Source of the DNA: Taudactylus pleione
Lineage: Eukaryota > Chordata > Amphibia > Anura > Myobatrachidae
Length of the DNA: 64,000 nucleotides
Assembly (NCBI GenBank): GCA_031769625.1
Contig: JAUIMM010000211.1
Span: 10,063,001 to 10,127,000, forward strand
Reading direction: 5' to 3'
In this document: positions 1 to 10,618 of the stretch, in pieces
How the letters are laid out: each line of letters opens with the position of its first letter
Position numbering within the stretch: the first letter of the stretch is position 1
Program-made: the position numbers and the translations under genes
The notes under the pieces: generated by a model
The model's input: the letters and a program-made list of their open reading frames with translations, nothing else
What the model was told of the DNA's origin: nothing
Database searches by the model: none

Positions 1-690
1 TCTACACATACAGGGGAGAAGATTAGGGTTAGGCACTTTGGGGATCTTAGGGTTAGACACTATTGGGAGGTTAGGGTTAGACTACAGGGGGTTAGTGTTA
101 GGCACTAGAGGAAGGGTTATGGTTAGACTACAGGGGGAAGTTAGGGATAGACTACAGGTGGGGTTAGGGTTAGGCACTAGAGGAAGGGTTAGGATTAGAC
201 TACAGGGGGGAAGTTAGGGATAGACTACATCCAACATCTCATAGTGCAGATATATCATCTGATCCATCTAACCATGAAGATAATCCTAGTTGCGTTACAC
301 ATAGTTCAGATCACACAAGTGGGATTATGGTTAGGTACTAGGGGAAGGTTATGGTTAGAGTACAGGGGGGGAGGTTATGGTTAGGGACTAGGGGGAGGTT
401 AGGGTTGGACTACAGGGGAGGAGAGTAGGGTTAGGCACTAGGGGACGGTTAGGGTTAGTCTACACATACAGAGGGGGAGGAGATTAGGGTTAGGCACTTT
501 GGGGATCTTAGGGTTAGACACTATTGGAAGGTTAGGGTTATACTACAGAGGGGGAGGAGATTAGGGTTAGGCACTAGGGGGAGGTTAGGTTAGACTACAG
601 GGGGGAAGGTTAGGGTTAGGCACTAGCAGGGAGGTTAGGGTTAGACTACAGGAGGGTAAGAGGCATGGGTTAGGCACTAGGGGGAGGTTA
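1..690. repeat. Telomere-like minisatellite array (window-edge copy)
   Basis: Degenerate units of about 20-25 bp alternate GTTAGGGTTAGACTACAGGG with GTTAGGGTTAGGCACTAGGG, so each carries one or two vertebrate telomere hexamers (TTAGGG). A non-repeat interruption lies at about 226-325. The array is cut by the window edge. Similar arrays at 27785-28912, 30735-30905, 52785-54095 and 62285-62470 show a dispersed family rather than a true chromosome end. Confidence 0.85.
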
Positions 691-981
691 AACATTAACC
701 CATTAACTTCCATCCAAAGCTTTTTTACATGATCTGAACAAAAAGAGGAAGTTAGAGACTCCAGACAGACAATCAGGAACTATTATGAAAAAGAAGAAGA
801 ATTATAATATCCACAGGCCGATATATGAAGGTTCCCAAATTTCCCCCCTTACCTATCATTTCTTGCAGCAATAAGTTATTATTTTTCACCCCCAGCTATT
901 AAAATTCTGTTGCCAAAGCAGTGACTCCGATAAGAGCCCATCCCAACGAAGAACGAATAGTAAAGTAATAGTTTATGTTCA
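691..981. other. AT-rich spacer, no gene seen
   Basis: No open reading frame of interest, no RNA gene and no recognisable repeat between the telomere-like array and the 27-bp repeat. Confidence 0.5.
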
Positions 982-1102
982 GTGCCGGACCAGAGAGGCA
1001 GTCCATCCGTGCCGGACCAGAGAGGCAGTCCATCCGTGCCGGACCAGAGAGGCAGTCCATCCGTGCCGGACCAGAGAGGCAGTCCATCCGTGCCGGACCA
1101 CA
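982..1102. repeat. 27-bp tandem repeat, about 4.5 units
   Basis: Four near-identical 27-bp units starting GTGCCGGACCAGAGAGGCAG run from 982 to 1089, followed by a partial fifth. 27 is a multiple of three, so all three minus-strand frames stay open as short repetitive peptides; these are by-products of the period, not genes. Confidence 0.9.
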
Positions 1103-2918
1103 CCCTTGTCGAAGCCGGATAATTGGCTGAGACAGAATCTGTTTAAAATTAAATCTGCACAACGCCATTTTGCGAATGGCAACAGGATGCCATTTTGCGA
1201 CTGGCCGTCCAGCGCCATTTTAGCGAATCTCACACATTATAAGTACACACGGCGATTCTATTATTTAGCGTCGTGCAATTCCCACGCAATAGAAAGATGT
1301 TAAAAGTCCTTATTATATACTGTAAATACAGACAGTTACTAAAACATATATGATCAACCCTGCAAAACACGTACAACGGTGTACTCCACAAAACACGTAG
1401 TCGCACAACGCTAACTAGCGTCTTTTCTCAATACCCCAATACTTACACACTACACACTTCCCTAGCATTGTTAATATTTGATATCTAAGGTTTAGTGCAT
1501 GATAAGCAGACCTTGTTTGGTGTCATTCTAAACCACTGTGTCTTTGCAGATTTCCGGTTCCTTAGGGGAAGAAATCGCAATATGTGTCTGCAAGTTATGG
1601 ATCATAGAGAGTTAGTCATTGAAATGTATCCTGTAATGCAGCCAGTTTAGATTTGTTATGCAGCGGGAAAATTGACACAAAGAGCTGTTGGAGGCTGGAA
1701 TGTGACCATACGAATTGACCTATGAACTGCACTGTAACAGAAGAACCAGGAAGAAGAACCAATGGAATCATGCCAAACTGTTCTATTGTATTGCCTATCT
1801 CTGTATGAGTATATATGCAGGCTCTCTGAAACTAGATGCTAGTCATCTTGCTTTGCTGTTGACGGAGGTTTCATCCTTGATGCCGGGATCTGGATCCAGA
1901 GTGTGTGCGTATGTAACGACTGTACCTTGTGACTGTATCATTTGTTTGCGCTAATTGTAATTTAGATCACAGCGTATAACTATCTGCTTTTATGTTGAAT
2001 AATAACTTTTTGTGGTTTGGAACCACAATCAAAGTCTGAAAGCAATTATTTCTTGTGCGACTCATAACGCTAAATAGCGACAATTTTAGACTGTATAGAT
2101 AGGTAGGAATCGATATAGTGAATGCAAGATGTGGTGGGGCCACTGGCACCGGGAAGTATCTCAGGATGCTCCGGGTTGCTGTACATGCTGCAGGGTTTAT
2201 GTCTAGAGCATCCAAAGGACACTCCAGTTACTGACTGCTGCACAGTGCTAGCCACGGGCAGGGGCACATTGGGCCGCAAAGGTGTTGCCCTCAAGAGCAC
2301 TGCGCTTTGTGTGATGGCACCGCTGACACACCCCTAGTTACGGCCCGGCTTACACTATCACTTTACCGCAGGGTTCAGACCTGCGTGCCTACTGCACATG
2401 TACAGCCGATGCCTATAGGCTACATTGGGCTTACAACATCTAAAGATGGCTATTGTTAATGAGGCCACTCTTTGCGTTCCAGACCTTGGTAAATCAGGGA
2501 CGCTTTTGCGATTGAAAAGAGAAGGACCGCCGTGGAAATCTCCGATATCTACTACATACTAGCCTACTCTCCCGGGATATGCGGGAGGCTCCCCATTTTT
2601 CAGGTAACCCCCCACACCCCTGGAAGAGTAGGCACTTCACCCACATTCTGCTCACTTCCTAGTGAAGTGGGCAGAATAGAGAAGATTTTCCTGGGGATCT
2701 GCGGTCAGGTGAGGAGGCGGAGCTTAATGACACAATTCTATAATAATTGCGCCATTTGGCCCCGCCGCCTAGTTAAATATGCTGCATTCGTGGTCATTTG
2801 TAGCTAGGGGCAGGGCTTAGTGACGCAAATCGTCCAGGCCCTGCCACCATCACCGCCCACTTGCCTCTCCTCTCCGGGCTTCTACCGCGAAGAAAAAAAA
2901 TTAAAGTAGGCAAGTGTG
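1103..2918. other. Intergenic stretch with unclassified repeat debris
   Basis: No supported gene. Related inverted pieces near 1255-1275 and 2055-2080 (TTTAGCGTCGTGC against GCACGACGCTAAA-like sequence) hint at an old element of about 0.8 kb, and 2545-2830 contains short imperfect inverted repeats. Nothing here is classifiable by eye. Confidence 0.4.
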
Positions 2919-3020
2919 CAGGGCCGGCTCCAGCAGGAGACGCGTCCTGTGCCGACTGGGACTCTGACGCCACATAACCCTGCGTGCGCCAAAACTGCGC
3001 AAGTCTGAAAAGGGTGTGTG

Positions 3021-3295
3021 GTCCAATTCCCACTACGGGGAGTTTGTATATTCTCCCTGTGCTTGCGTGGGTTTCCTCCGGGTACTCCGGTTTCCTCCCA
3101 CACTCCAAAAATATACAGGTAGGTTAATTGGCTCCTAACAAAAATTAACCCTAGTGTGTGTATGTGAGCATGCGATAGGTAATATAGATTGTAAGCGCCA
3201 CTGGGGCAGGAACTGATGTGAATGGACAAATATTCTCTGTAAAGCGCTGTGGAATATGTGTGCGCTATGTGCATAACTGGAAAAAAAAAAAAAAA
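3021..3295 (+). repeat. Retroposon-tail-like module with A-tract
   Basis: This segment contains the motif GGTTTCCTCCGGGTACTCC followed by a second CGGTTTCCTCCCACA, which I recall as a widely dispersed vertebrate repeat module, and ends in a 15-A tract at 3281-3295. It may be a SINE or a LINE 3' end captured in the outer element. Exact family not determined. Confidence 0.45.
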
Positions 3296-3764
3296 TTACC
3301 ATAGGCCACACCCCTTAAATGACGCTAGTTGGGGGCATGCCCATCAGTAGCTGGGCTGCCCCCAGCCCTCCACCTGCACTAAATGGATGCTCCGCGCATT
3401 CTTCTTTTCCGGGGCTGGCACCGCCGCACAGTTGCGGTGGTGGAGGAGCCTAACCTTCTGACCACCAGCAGGACACTTCAGCCCGTGGGTGGAACAGAGG
3501 GGCAGTGCCCGAAAAACGGGACTGTCCCGCTGAATTTGGGATGATTGGGAGGGGTGCGCCTTCTATGGGATAGCGCCAGGGGCGTAACTAGGGTATTTGG
3601 AGCCCAGGGCAAATTTGAAAAGGGAGCCCCTCCCCCCCAACATCCCGAGATGTGCGCGTGCCTTTGGCGCGCGCGAAAAACAATGGGCGTGTTCACTTAA
3701 AAATGGGGCGTGTCAACATGACACACCCCTTTATTTTCACGCTGAACATTCCTATCCATATGCA

Positions 3765-4375
3765 CCTTAACCCCAGTAGTACCCCTTATACAGTACCCCC
3801 AGTATGCAGTTGTGGTCCCTCTTATGCAGGCCCATAGTAGTGCCCCTTATACAGTATCCCCAGTAGTGGTCCCCCTTATACAGCCCCCAATTAGTTCCCC
3901 TTACTCAGTAACCCCAGTAGTGGCCCCCCCAAATGCAGTGCCCCATGTAGTGTTCCCCCTTATGCAGTGCCCCCAGTAGCAGTCCCCACAATGCAGTGCG
4001 CCCAGTAGCGGTATCCCCTTATGCAGTGCCCTTTATATGGTGCTCCCAGTAGTAGCCCCCCCATGCAGTGCCCTTTATATAGTGCCCCCAGCAGTAGTCC
4101 CCCCCATGCAGTTTTCCCAGTAGTGGTCCCCTTATGCAGGCACCCTGTAGTGATCCCCCCTATCCAGTACCCCCTGTAGTGGCCCTTCCTATTATTGCCC
4201 CCAGTAGTGGTCCCCCGAGTGTAGTGCCTCTTGTAGTAGGCCCTTTTTATAATGCCCCCAGTGGTAGTTCCCCCCCAAGTAGTAGTCCCCAGTAGAGTAG
4301 GTCCTCCCAATGGCGCCCCCAGTAGTAGCCACCCCTCCCCCAGTAGAGGCCCCCCCAGTATTAGTATTAGTCCAC
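3765..4375. repeat. CAGTAGT-type minisatellite
   Basis: Irregular units of about 25-35 bp built from 'CCCCAGTAGT', 'CCCCTTATGCAGTG' and similar words. Long Gly/Leu/Tyr-rich minus-strand reading frames through it are repeat artefacts. The same word set forms arrays at 14515-15290, 29570-30265 and, in the opposite sense, 35815-36840. Confidence 0.8.
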
Positions 4376-4439
4376 ACTCACGTCTGAAAATCCAATTGCT
4401 GGGGTAACCACCCAAATGGGATCACCTGTATCCCTGCAT

Positions 4440-5020
4440 ACAAAAAATGAACAAAGGGGGTGCACTCACCAGTCTTCTGAAATGAGTTTTTATTTCATCT
4501 TTTTTTAAAAAATTTACAGCATCATAGTAAAGCTCCAATTTACAGCATCAATATATACCTGAGTCCAATTAAGAGACTCCTCCCTCACAATCATGTGAGT
4601 ACAAACAATACAAACATATAGAGACATGAAGACATAATTTCTAATTGTGCAATAATGCCAATCAAAGACTAACACTAAAAAATGAAAAGTAATGAAAAAA
4701 AACATGTTAACAGACATATATAAAAACAAACCTTACAGGTATAATCGAGCTGCATCCCCCGCTAGCGTGCTTGTCAACTCCCCAAACTTCCTGCCAAGTG
4801 GAACGCAAGCCGGTACCATTTCCTGTCAAGTGGCACGCAAGCTAATACAGCAGTCATGACAACCGCTGTTAATGCTTCCTGCACTTCATCCGTCGATGCT
4901 AGCGCCCGGAGCAATCAAATCACAAAGTAATATACAAGAGCACTAGGGACCCGGTGACGCAGACAAACAAGTATACGTCACCATATAACCCATTAATTTA
5001 AATGAAGATGTAACTAACAG
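4440..5020. repeat. PLE1 inverted arm, left
   Basis: Reverse complement of 6724-7348 with a few differences. Near 4537-4560 the ribozyme-like block present in the right arm is absent, and instead 'AATTTACAGCATCA' occurs twice. Confidence 0.85.
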
Positions 5021-5424
5021 AGTTTTCATATATTGACTCATTAAGCTAATATCAATCGGGCAGTCGACATGCACGTCCATCAAAAAGACGCAGCCTGTAA
5101 GCAAACCAATGATAAACACTTCCTCATAGATAATATAATGATAGGACAACGTCTATCCATCTGGATTGAATTACATATGCCTAAATTATAATGTATACAA
5201 AAACATGGTTAGTCAACATGTGTGTCGTCATTTTTTAAAAAAAATTTAATTATAAACATAACCAAATTTAGACACATTAAATAATTAAAAATAAATAACA
5301 AATAAACAAACTCCATAGGAAACCCACATTGCCACAACACTCGAAAAAACAAAAAATAAAAAATAAAAAAAATTGTATCATTACAAAATCTGATGATGCA
5401 CCCCCACTTGAGATCCAAAATACT

Positions 5425-6723
5425 TTAATCCAAAAACATCCCAAGGTGTATAGCTTCATTAAGGCCGCGAGGGTGGACCGTATCCAATTTATGTATCCAC
5501 ATCGCTTCTCTCTGGAGCAAGAGTTTGGCCCGATCGCCTCCTCTCTTGGGTGGAGGCACCCAATCGATAATCATGCATCTCAATGTTGCTAAAGCATGCT
5601 GTGTTTCAAGGAAATGTCTTGCTACAGGTTTATCAGAAGAACCATTAACAAGCGCGGCTCTAATAGAGGATCGATGGTTAGCCATCCTCTCACGAAGTGG
5701 ACGTATCGTCTTGCCAACATAGACCAGAGAGCACGGGCACACCAATAAGTAAACCACATGGTCGGAGGTACAGGTGACTCGATGTCGAATGTAGATCTTG
5801 GTACCTGTGTGTGGGTGATGAAAAAATTGACCCACCATCATACTCCTGCATGTAATACAATTTACGCATCGAAAGCATCCTGGCTTCACTTGGTTCATCC
5901 AAGTTTGAACAGCCACAGCCTTTGTTCTATCAGGACGCATTAGTCTGTCCTTTAAATTCTGGCCACGCTTGAAGCTCATCAATGGTCGTTTAGGTATACA
6001 ATTTTTTAAAACAGGATCTGTAGCAATAATATCCCAGTGCTTAACCACTGCATTACGGACAATCGAACCAGCAGAGTCAAATGTTGTAGTAATTACAAAA
6101 GGATCCTCAATTTTAGATCGCTTTTTCGCATTATAACCTTCACAAAAAATCTTTTTGGCCTTTTGTAAACATATATTCAAATTTTTCAAGTTATATCCTC
6201 TTTCAAAGAAACGTTGTCGCATCTCACCGATCTGGACATCTGCCATCTCAGGATCAGAATTGTTCCGAAAAACTCGTAAGAATTGTGAAATTGGCAAATT
6301 TCTCTTAAGAGCAACTGGATGATGACTTTTGTAGTTTAAAAGCGTATTACGGTCGGTGGGTTTCCTATAGAGTTTGTAGCCATAGCCAGCATCAGTGCCA
6401 AAAATAGTAATGTCCAAAAAATTAATTTTGACACAATCATAAGTCATGGTAAATCGTATTGGCGAATCTAGGTGATTAAGACATTCCAACATTTTCAATA
6501 AAGAATCCTCAGAATCCTTCCAGATCAAAATAATATCATCGATAAATCGACGGTAAAAACCGATACTATCTCCAAACGGCGGAATCAGGTAATTTTTTTC
6601 GTACGAATCCATATAGTTGTTTGCATAGGCTGGCGCGATATTACTGCCCATCGCCGTCCCCGCCGTCTGGAGATAGTATCGTTCACCGTATCGAAAATAA
6701 TTACATGTTAATGTCATCTCCAT
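5425..6723 (-). CDS. PLE reverse transcriptase (C-terminal part) plus GIY-YIG endonuclease
   Basis: This 432-residue frame is the C-terminal part of a Penelope-type polyprotein, which copies element RNA into DNA and nicks the target. Visible parts: RT motif B GTAMGSNIAP at residues 22-31; motif C RFIDDI at 59-64 with the catalytic Asp pair; a cysteine cluster C283, C286, C289, C292; and a GIY-YIG domain from about 323 to 421 (VVYLL, then LVYVGKT, RERMANHRS, and a Glu near 406). RT motif A (catalytic Asp) and everything before it are missing because the inverted arm is joined just upstream, so the frame cannot encode an active RT even though it has no internal stop. The first Met is simply the first in the retained frame. 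Identification as PLE is firm; activity is not expected. Confidence 0.88.
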   Translation of the reverse strand: MEMTLTCNYFRYGERYYLQTAGTAMGSNIAPAYANNYMDSYEKNYLIPPFGDSIGFYRRFIDDIILIWKDSEDSLLKMLECLNHLDSPIRFTMTYDCVKINFLDITIFGTDAGYGYKLYRKPTDRNTLLNYKSHHPVALKRNLPISQFLRVFRNNSDPEMADVQIGEMRQRFFERGYNLKNLNICLQKAKKIFCEGYNAKKRSKIEDPFVITTTFDSAGSIVRNAVVKHWDIIATDPVLKNCIPKRPLMSFKRGQNLKDRLMRPDRTKAVAVQTWMNQVKPGCFRCVNCITCRSMMVGQFFHHPHTGTKIYIRHRVTCTSDHVVYLLVCPCSLVYVGKTIRPLRERMANHRSSIRAALVNGSSDKPVARHFLETQHALATLRCMIIDWVPPPKRGGDRAKLLLQREAMWIHKLDTVHPRGLNEAIHLGMFLD

Positions 6724-7342
6724 CTGTTAGTTACATCCTCATTTAAATTAATGGGTTATATGGTGACGTATACTTGTTTGTCTGCGTCACCGGGTCCCTA
6801 GTGTTCTTGTATATTACTTTGTGATTTGATTGCTCCGGGCGCTAGCATCGACGGATGAAGTGCAGGAAGCATTAACAGCGGTTGTCATGACTGCTGTATT
6901 AGCTTGCGTGCCATTTGACAGGAAATGGTACCGACTTGCGTTCCACTTGGCAGGAAGTTTGGGGAGTTGACACGCACGCTAGCGGGGGATGCAGCTTGAT
7001 TATACCTGTAAGGTTTGTTTTTATATATGTCTGTTAACATGTTTTTTTTCATTACTTTTCATTTTTTAGTGTTAGTCTTTGATTGGCATTATTGCACAAT
7101 TAGAAATTATGTCTTCATGTCTCTATATGTTTGTATTGTTTGTACTCACATGATTGTGAGGGAGGAGTCTCTTAATTGGACTCAGGTATATATTGATGCA
7201 AAGTACTACTTGGAATTGTACCTTGACAAAGGTCCATGGCTAGGACCGAAACGTCGGAGCTTTACTATGATGCTGACATTTTTTTTAAAAAGATGAAATA
7301 AAAACTCATTTTAGAAGACTGGTGAGTGCACCCCCTTTGTTC

Positions 7343-7348
<6 letters not shown>
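6724..7348. repeat. PLE1 inverted arm, right
   Basis: Inverted copy of the 3' region of PLE1 (matches 4440-5020) fused directly to the truncated reading frame. Short frames at 4514-4729 and 7015-7296 encode the same peptide only because the arms are copies of each other. Confidence 0.85.
7221..7258 (+). ncRNA. Hammerhead-ribozyme-like motif in PLE1 arm (degenerate)
   Basis: TTGACAAA at 7223-7230 is followed by a 5-bp stem GGTCC (7231-7235)/GGACC (7243-7247), then GAAA (7248-7251) and CGTC. This order mimics CUGANGA-stem II-GAAA-stem III of hammerhead ribozymes, which are reported in PLE terminal repeats. The CUGANGA box is degenerate, so activity is doubtful. Confidence 0.45.

Positions 7349-7382
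<34 letters not shown>
7345..7382. repeat. (TA)n microsatellite
   Basis: Uninterrupted alternating T and A at the PLE1 end. TA-rich runs beside PLE ends also occur at about 18200 and 29268. Confidence 0.9.
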
Positions 7383-7388
<6 letters not shown>

Positions 7389-7917
7389 TACTTACCTGAA
7401 TCTCTGCTTCTGGTCCTGCTCGCGACGCCGCCCCCGCCTGGGTTGGCGTGCTCAGCATTATAGGACAGACGTCATGACGTCAGTCCCATTACCCACTGCA
7501 GCCCACTCTTGCAGTGGGTGCTGCAGAAGTCAATGAGAGTCTATCTGACTCTCATTGGCTGCTGTTTAACACACGCATCGGCGCCAGCGCTGGCGGCGAT
7601 GCGTGTGTTATGCACAGCCTGAGCCCGCCTCCTGGCGCTATTGGGCAAGCGCTCAGGGGGAGGGAACGGGCTCAGGCGTGCAGCACAGGACCGGCGCTGG
7701 AAGCCTAGCGCCGGTCCTGTGTAAATGTGTAGCGCTGACCGCACTCATTGCGGTCGGCGCTACACTGGCTAACTAGGGCGGGCGGGCCGGTACCGTGGCC
7801 GGGGGCACCCCCCGCGCCGCCGGTCCAACGGCGCCCAGGGCACGCACCCCGCTCGCCCTGCCATAGTTACGCCACTGGATGGCACCCCCTGGTCGAACTT
7901 GCCTCGAGCCGGCCCTG

Positions 7918-8669
7918 CAAATATGGTCTACTATAGAACCCCTTTGATAAATAGCCTCGATAGATGTAAAGGCCACAATGATCCAAAAAATTACTTGTTC
8001 AGAATATTTAGCTGTATAAATAGGCCCCTTACTCTGCTATCCTAACAAATAAAAACATTACTGTTGTTTAACCAGAACGTAACGAAACAATAAGGCTAAA
8101 GGGAGGGGGGGCATAATACTACAAAGAAACACGGTCATTAAGAGGCTGAGGAAAATAAATCAAATCAAACAGCTCATATTCCAGAGACAGGTTCAGTAAC
8201 TGGAGGTTTGCATGACTGTGTGTGTTTATTAATATGGTCCTTTACTGGAACCGCAAATACATTTCAAAGGAAGAATCCTCAATCTACCACAGCTGCAGCT
8301 TAATAGACCACCGAGCAAACGATTTCAATGGAGAGTTGATATCACTGGACCACTACTAATGTGTCTATAGGAAACATTTCAAACCATCTGGGAACAAGAT
8401 TTATATTCCTCTGTCTTTTATTCTGCTGGTGTGTTTGCAATTTATGCAATTATCCCAATAATGAGAAATCCGGAATTTAGTCAAACATACGAGAGACCAC
8501 CATAGAAAACATTCGCCGCTGAGCAACTGGCCGGTGCTGAAAGCTTGACTGGGAACGAAGCTCAATGCTTGTTTCAAACCCAAATACAATCGCTCTTCCT
8601 GTTGGGAATAATTCAGATGAAGCTTTAAATCAAAAGCCAATTAGTGTCCATGTTATAGATGAGGACAGA
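7918..8669. other. No gene or clear repeat
   Basis: Ordinary AT-moderate sequence. Short reading frames show no recognisable domain. Confidence 0.5.
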
Positions 8670-9211
8670 GGGCCTTCACTACCGTGCGCAACTGCGTATG
8701 CAATAGCGATGACGCATGCATTTCAACTGCGATAGTATGCTAATTCATTACGATCGCTATTCCCTCGCAGCGCTGCATAAGGACGCCCACTTTACTTACC
8801 ACACATCTGTAATGTTTAGCAAGACTGTGAAACCATCAGTAACATCGAGTACCATCGCAGCCTCACACACACTTGCACGAGCCCTGACCTTACTCAGATA
8901 TTGCTAACAACAACCACGCACACTATCAGGCCTCAGGCTGCGTAGGCCATCGAAGTGGATAATTCATGCATGCCCTTGCGACGGCGCTGAAACACACCGG
9001 CACGCCTGCATTTTCCCAGACCCCCACCCCCCGTCACCACCCACAAACGGCACTTCCTGTCAATCACTCTGCGATGGGTCTGCGTGGTTACTGCAATCTC
9101 AGTTCCGATCGCAATAGCTAGTCACGCACTGCGATGCATATGCATGCGCAGAACGCAACAATCGGCCGATTGCGTGCGTAATCGCAGTTCCATACGGTAG
9201 TGAATCAGGCC
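8670..9211. mobile_element. MITE with GGCC...CACTACCGT ends
   Basis: Ends are inverted: GGCCTTCACTACCGT at the left and ACGGTAGTGAATCAGGCC at the right (the left copy lacks TGA). The interior is rich in short CpG palindromes such as CGCATGCATTGCG-like words. No convincing TSD. The outermost bases resemble the GGGCCTGATTCAG family found elsewhere in the window. Non-coding. Confidence 0.6.
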
Positions 9212-9352
9212 TATAGTGCCAATAACATACAGTACACAGAACTACCATAACAACCTTTTAGGAACCTAAACTGATCTTCATCGCTCAGTATAAACCAATT
9301 GTTCTTAACAGGGCATAATCTTATCGGCTGTAAAAATATCTCCACCATCGAT
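9212..9352. other. Short spacer
   Basis: Nothing recognisable between the MITE and the solo PLE terminal region. Confidence 0.4.
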
Positions 9353-9835
9353 CATCGATGGTTCATAACCTTCAGAGGATTTCTCCTGATGGTAAATGCC
9401 AGAATTCCATCCCACTACGCAAGTGTGGTGGACACAGCCCTGTTCCCAGGGTGGGAGTATTTATAATGGGTGCAGGGTTTATGGCGCACAAAGGCCCCGT
9501 GGGTCTGGGGGAGGCCTCTGACGAAGTCTGTGACGAAACGCGTTAGGTATGAGCTCTGTGATGAATCGTTTACCATCCAAGCACGGCTCCCTGCTTCTGA
9601 GACGCGGTGAAGTGACCCGTGGGGACCTGCATCCAGCAGGCATCGACGGCACCCGGCACTCGCTGGAGGTTCTGGTAGGAGCTGATTGCTGGTGGATGTG
9701 TATATATGAACCATGTGGTATTAAGCCTACACAGTTTTATTATAGGTACGGGCACTATTGTTGCATGTGAACCAAACTTTTAAATAAACTTTTTGCACTA
9801 TGAAGCGCTCTCTCTTTTCATTGCAGATAAAAAGT
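9353..9835 (+). mobile_element. Solo PLE terminal region with hammerhead core
   Basis: A hammerhead-like core (9514-9548) sits about 160 bp from the left side, and the right side holds AATAAACTTTTTGCACTATG and GCGCTCTCTC, a tail style I associate with PLE terminal repeats. There is no reading frame for RT or endonuclease. Boundaries are approximate because no TSD was found. Confidence 0.55.
9514..9548 (+). ncRNA. Candidate hammerhead ribozyme (best match in the window)
   Basis: CUGACGA (9518-9524) fits CUGANGA. Stem II is GUC (9526-9528)/GAC (9532-9534) with loop UGU. GAAA follows at 9535-9538, then CGCGUU (9539-9544). Stem I can form between GCCU (9514-9517) and AGGU (9545-9548). Stem III is minimal, as reported for PLE hammerheads, which may need dimers. 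Self-cleavage would be expected just before 9545. Sequence evidence only. Confidence 0.65.
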
Positions 9836-9979
9836 TTTTTCCTTGAGGAATACTAAGGATTGAAGTGAGGAGTAGTGGTTTCAGAGATTGGAGACCATAT
9901 ATCAATGGAAACGACCGGCACTCGTGGACGGATAGTGTGACAGCTGGCCCGGGTTCCTCTCCAGAGACAAGCTCAAATC
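9836..9979. other. Spacer before PLE2
   Basis: May still belong to one of the flanking PLE ends; no independent feature seen. Confidence 0.35.
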
Positions 9980-10047
9980 TAGGTATAGGTGATGGACGGA
10001 ACTCCAGGACTGGTATAACAAAATCAAGAAACACTGTCTAATGTGTA

Positions 10048-10083
10048 GTCAACGTTTCAGAGCATCTCAGCTCTTTTATCAAG
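10048..10083 (-). ncRNA. Hammerhead-like motif of PLE2 (degenerate)
   Basis: Read on the minus strand: CTTGATAAA (10083-10075), stem II AGAGC/GCTCT with a 6-nt loop, GAAA (10058-10055), then CGTT. It is the same architecture as PLE1 and PLE3, with a degenerate first core box. Confidence 0.45.
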
Positions 10084-10618
10084 ACACAATGAAAAGATAA
10101 CATGCAACAAACAAACATATATACATACCATAATCACCCTGGTGCTCGTGTCACGCCGACCCGTTCGAGTCCCGATGACGTCATGGGCGCGCATAGCGCC
10201 GGCGGTCGGTGACTCACAGGGGGGCGTGGATTCTCGTGTATACCATCACCATGACAACTAAGAAAAACAGTACAACCATTACGTCACAATACGGTATCAG
10301 ATATCAATGATAATAGGCTTTATCCATAATGGGCTTTTACAACGATCAATTAACACTAATGGGCAGAATGAGTACCATATCATATCGTGCGTATGAGGTA
10401 TATAAATGCCAAAAGGCAGCATAATTATAACATCCAAACAGCCAGCTCTATCAGAAGTGCCAAATAACTGGTCAGCCTAGTAATAGGGAAAACATAATAT
10501 AAATACATACAATAGTATCAAGATGAATGCAAAAGATTGCCTGTAAGTAATCAAAGGAACCAATGTATCAACAGAACAGATCATCAGATCACGGCAGAGT
10601 AAAACATTAGAAAAACAA

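Larger units (their letters stand above)
4440..7348 (-). mobile_element. Penelope-like element PLE1, 5'-truncated, inverted-repeat arrangement
   Basis: A minus-strand PLE open reading frame (5425-6723) is bracketed by inverted arms at about 4440-5020 and 6724-7348. The left arm is the natural 3' region; the right arm is an inverted copy joined exactly where the reading frame begins, so the N-terminal half of the protein is missing. The right arm keeps a hammerhead-like motif (7221-7258) absent from the left arm. The left end abuts the host minisatellite region and the right end a (TA)n run. PLEs are retroelements with reverse transcriptase and GIY-YIG endonuclease; truncated and inverted copies are typical of them. 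Confidence 0.85.
3577..7877. mobile_element. Inner non-autonomous hAT-like element (layer 2)
   Basis: TIRs are CAGGGGCGTAACTAGG at 3577 and CCATAGTTACGCCACTG ending at 7877. Flanks GATAGCGC and GATGGCAC match at 6 of 8 bases (decayed 8-bp TSD). Layout: left end, CAGTAGTAG-type minisatellite (about 3765-4375), then a CpG-rich block with strong inverted repeats (7383-7877). The PLE at 4440-7348 sits inside it. The same layout recurs at 13965-15715, 28913-30734 and 35408-36850. On the minus strand the CpG block ends in a consensus splice donor (ACTTACCT at 7390-7397). Confidence 0.65.
2919..7917. mobile_element. Outer non-autonomous hAT-like element (layer 1 of a three-layer nest)
   Basis: The ends are inverted: CAGGGCCGGCTC at 2919 and GAGCCGGCCCTG ending at 7917. 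Flanks CAAGTGTG (2911-2918) and CAAATATG (7918-7925) agree at 6 of 8 bases, as expected for a decayed 8-bp hAT-type TSD. The body includes a SINE/LINE-tail-like module with an A-tract and is interrupted by the 3577-7877 element. A related fragment (TGCGCC, then AGAGCCGGCCCTG) lies at 20528-20706 and supports the reading of the uninterrupted sequence. No coding capacity. hAT assignment is inferred from TSD length and the CAG ends. Confidence 0.6.

Noticed and set aside
1..690. Chromosome-end telomere
   Set aside because: Only degenerate TTAGGG words separated by other sequence, with ordinary DNA following, and several similar internal arrays in the window.
1299..2090. Solo retroviral LTR
   Set aside because: A TG start and a TATA-like word can be found, but no matching CA end, TSD, primer-binding site or second copy was seen.
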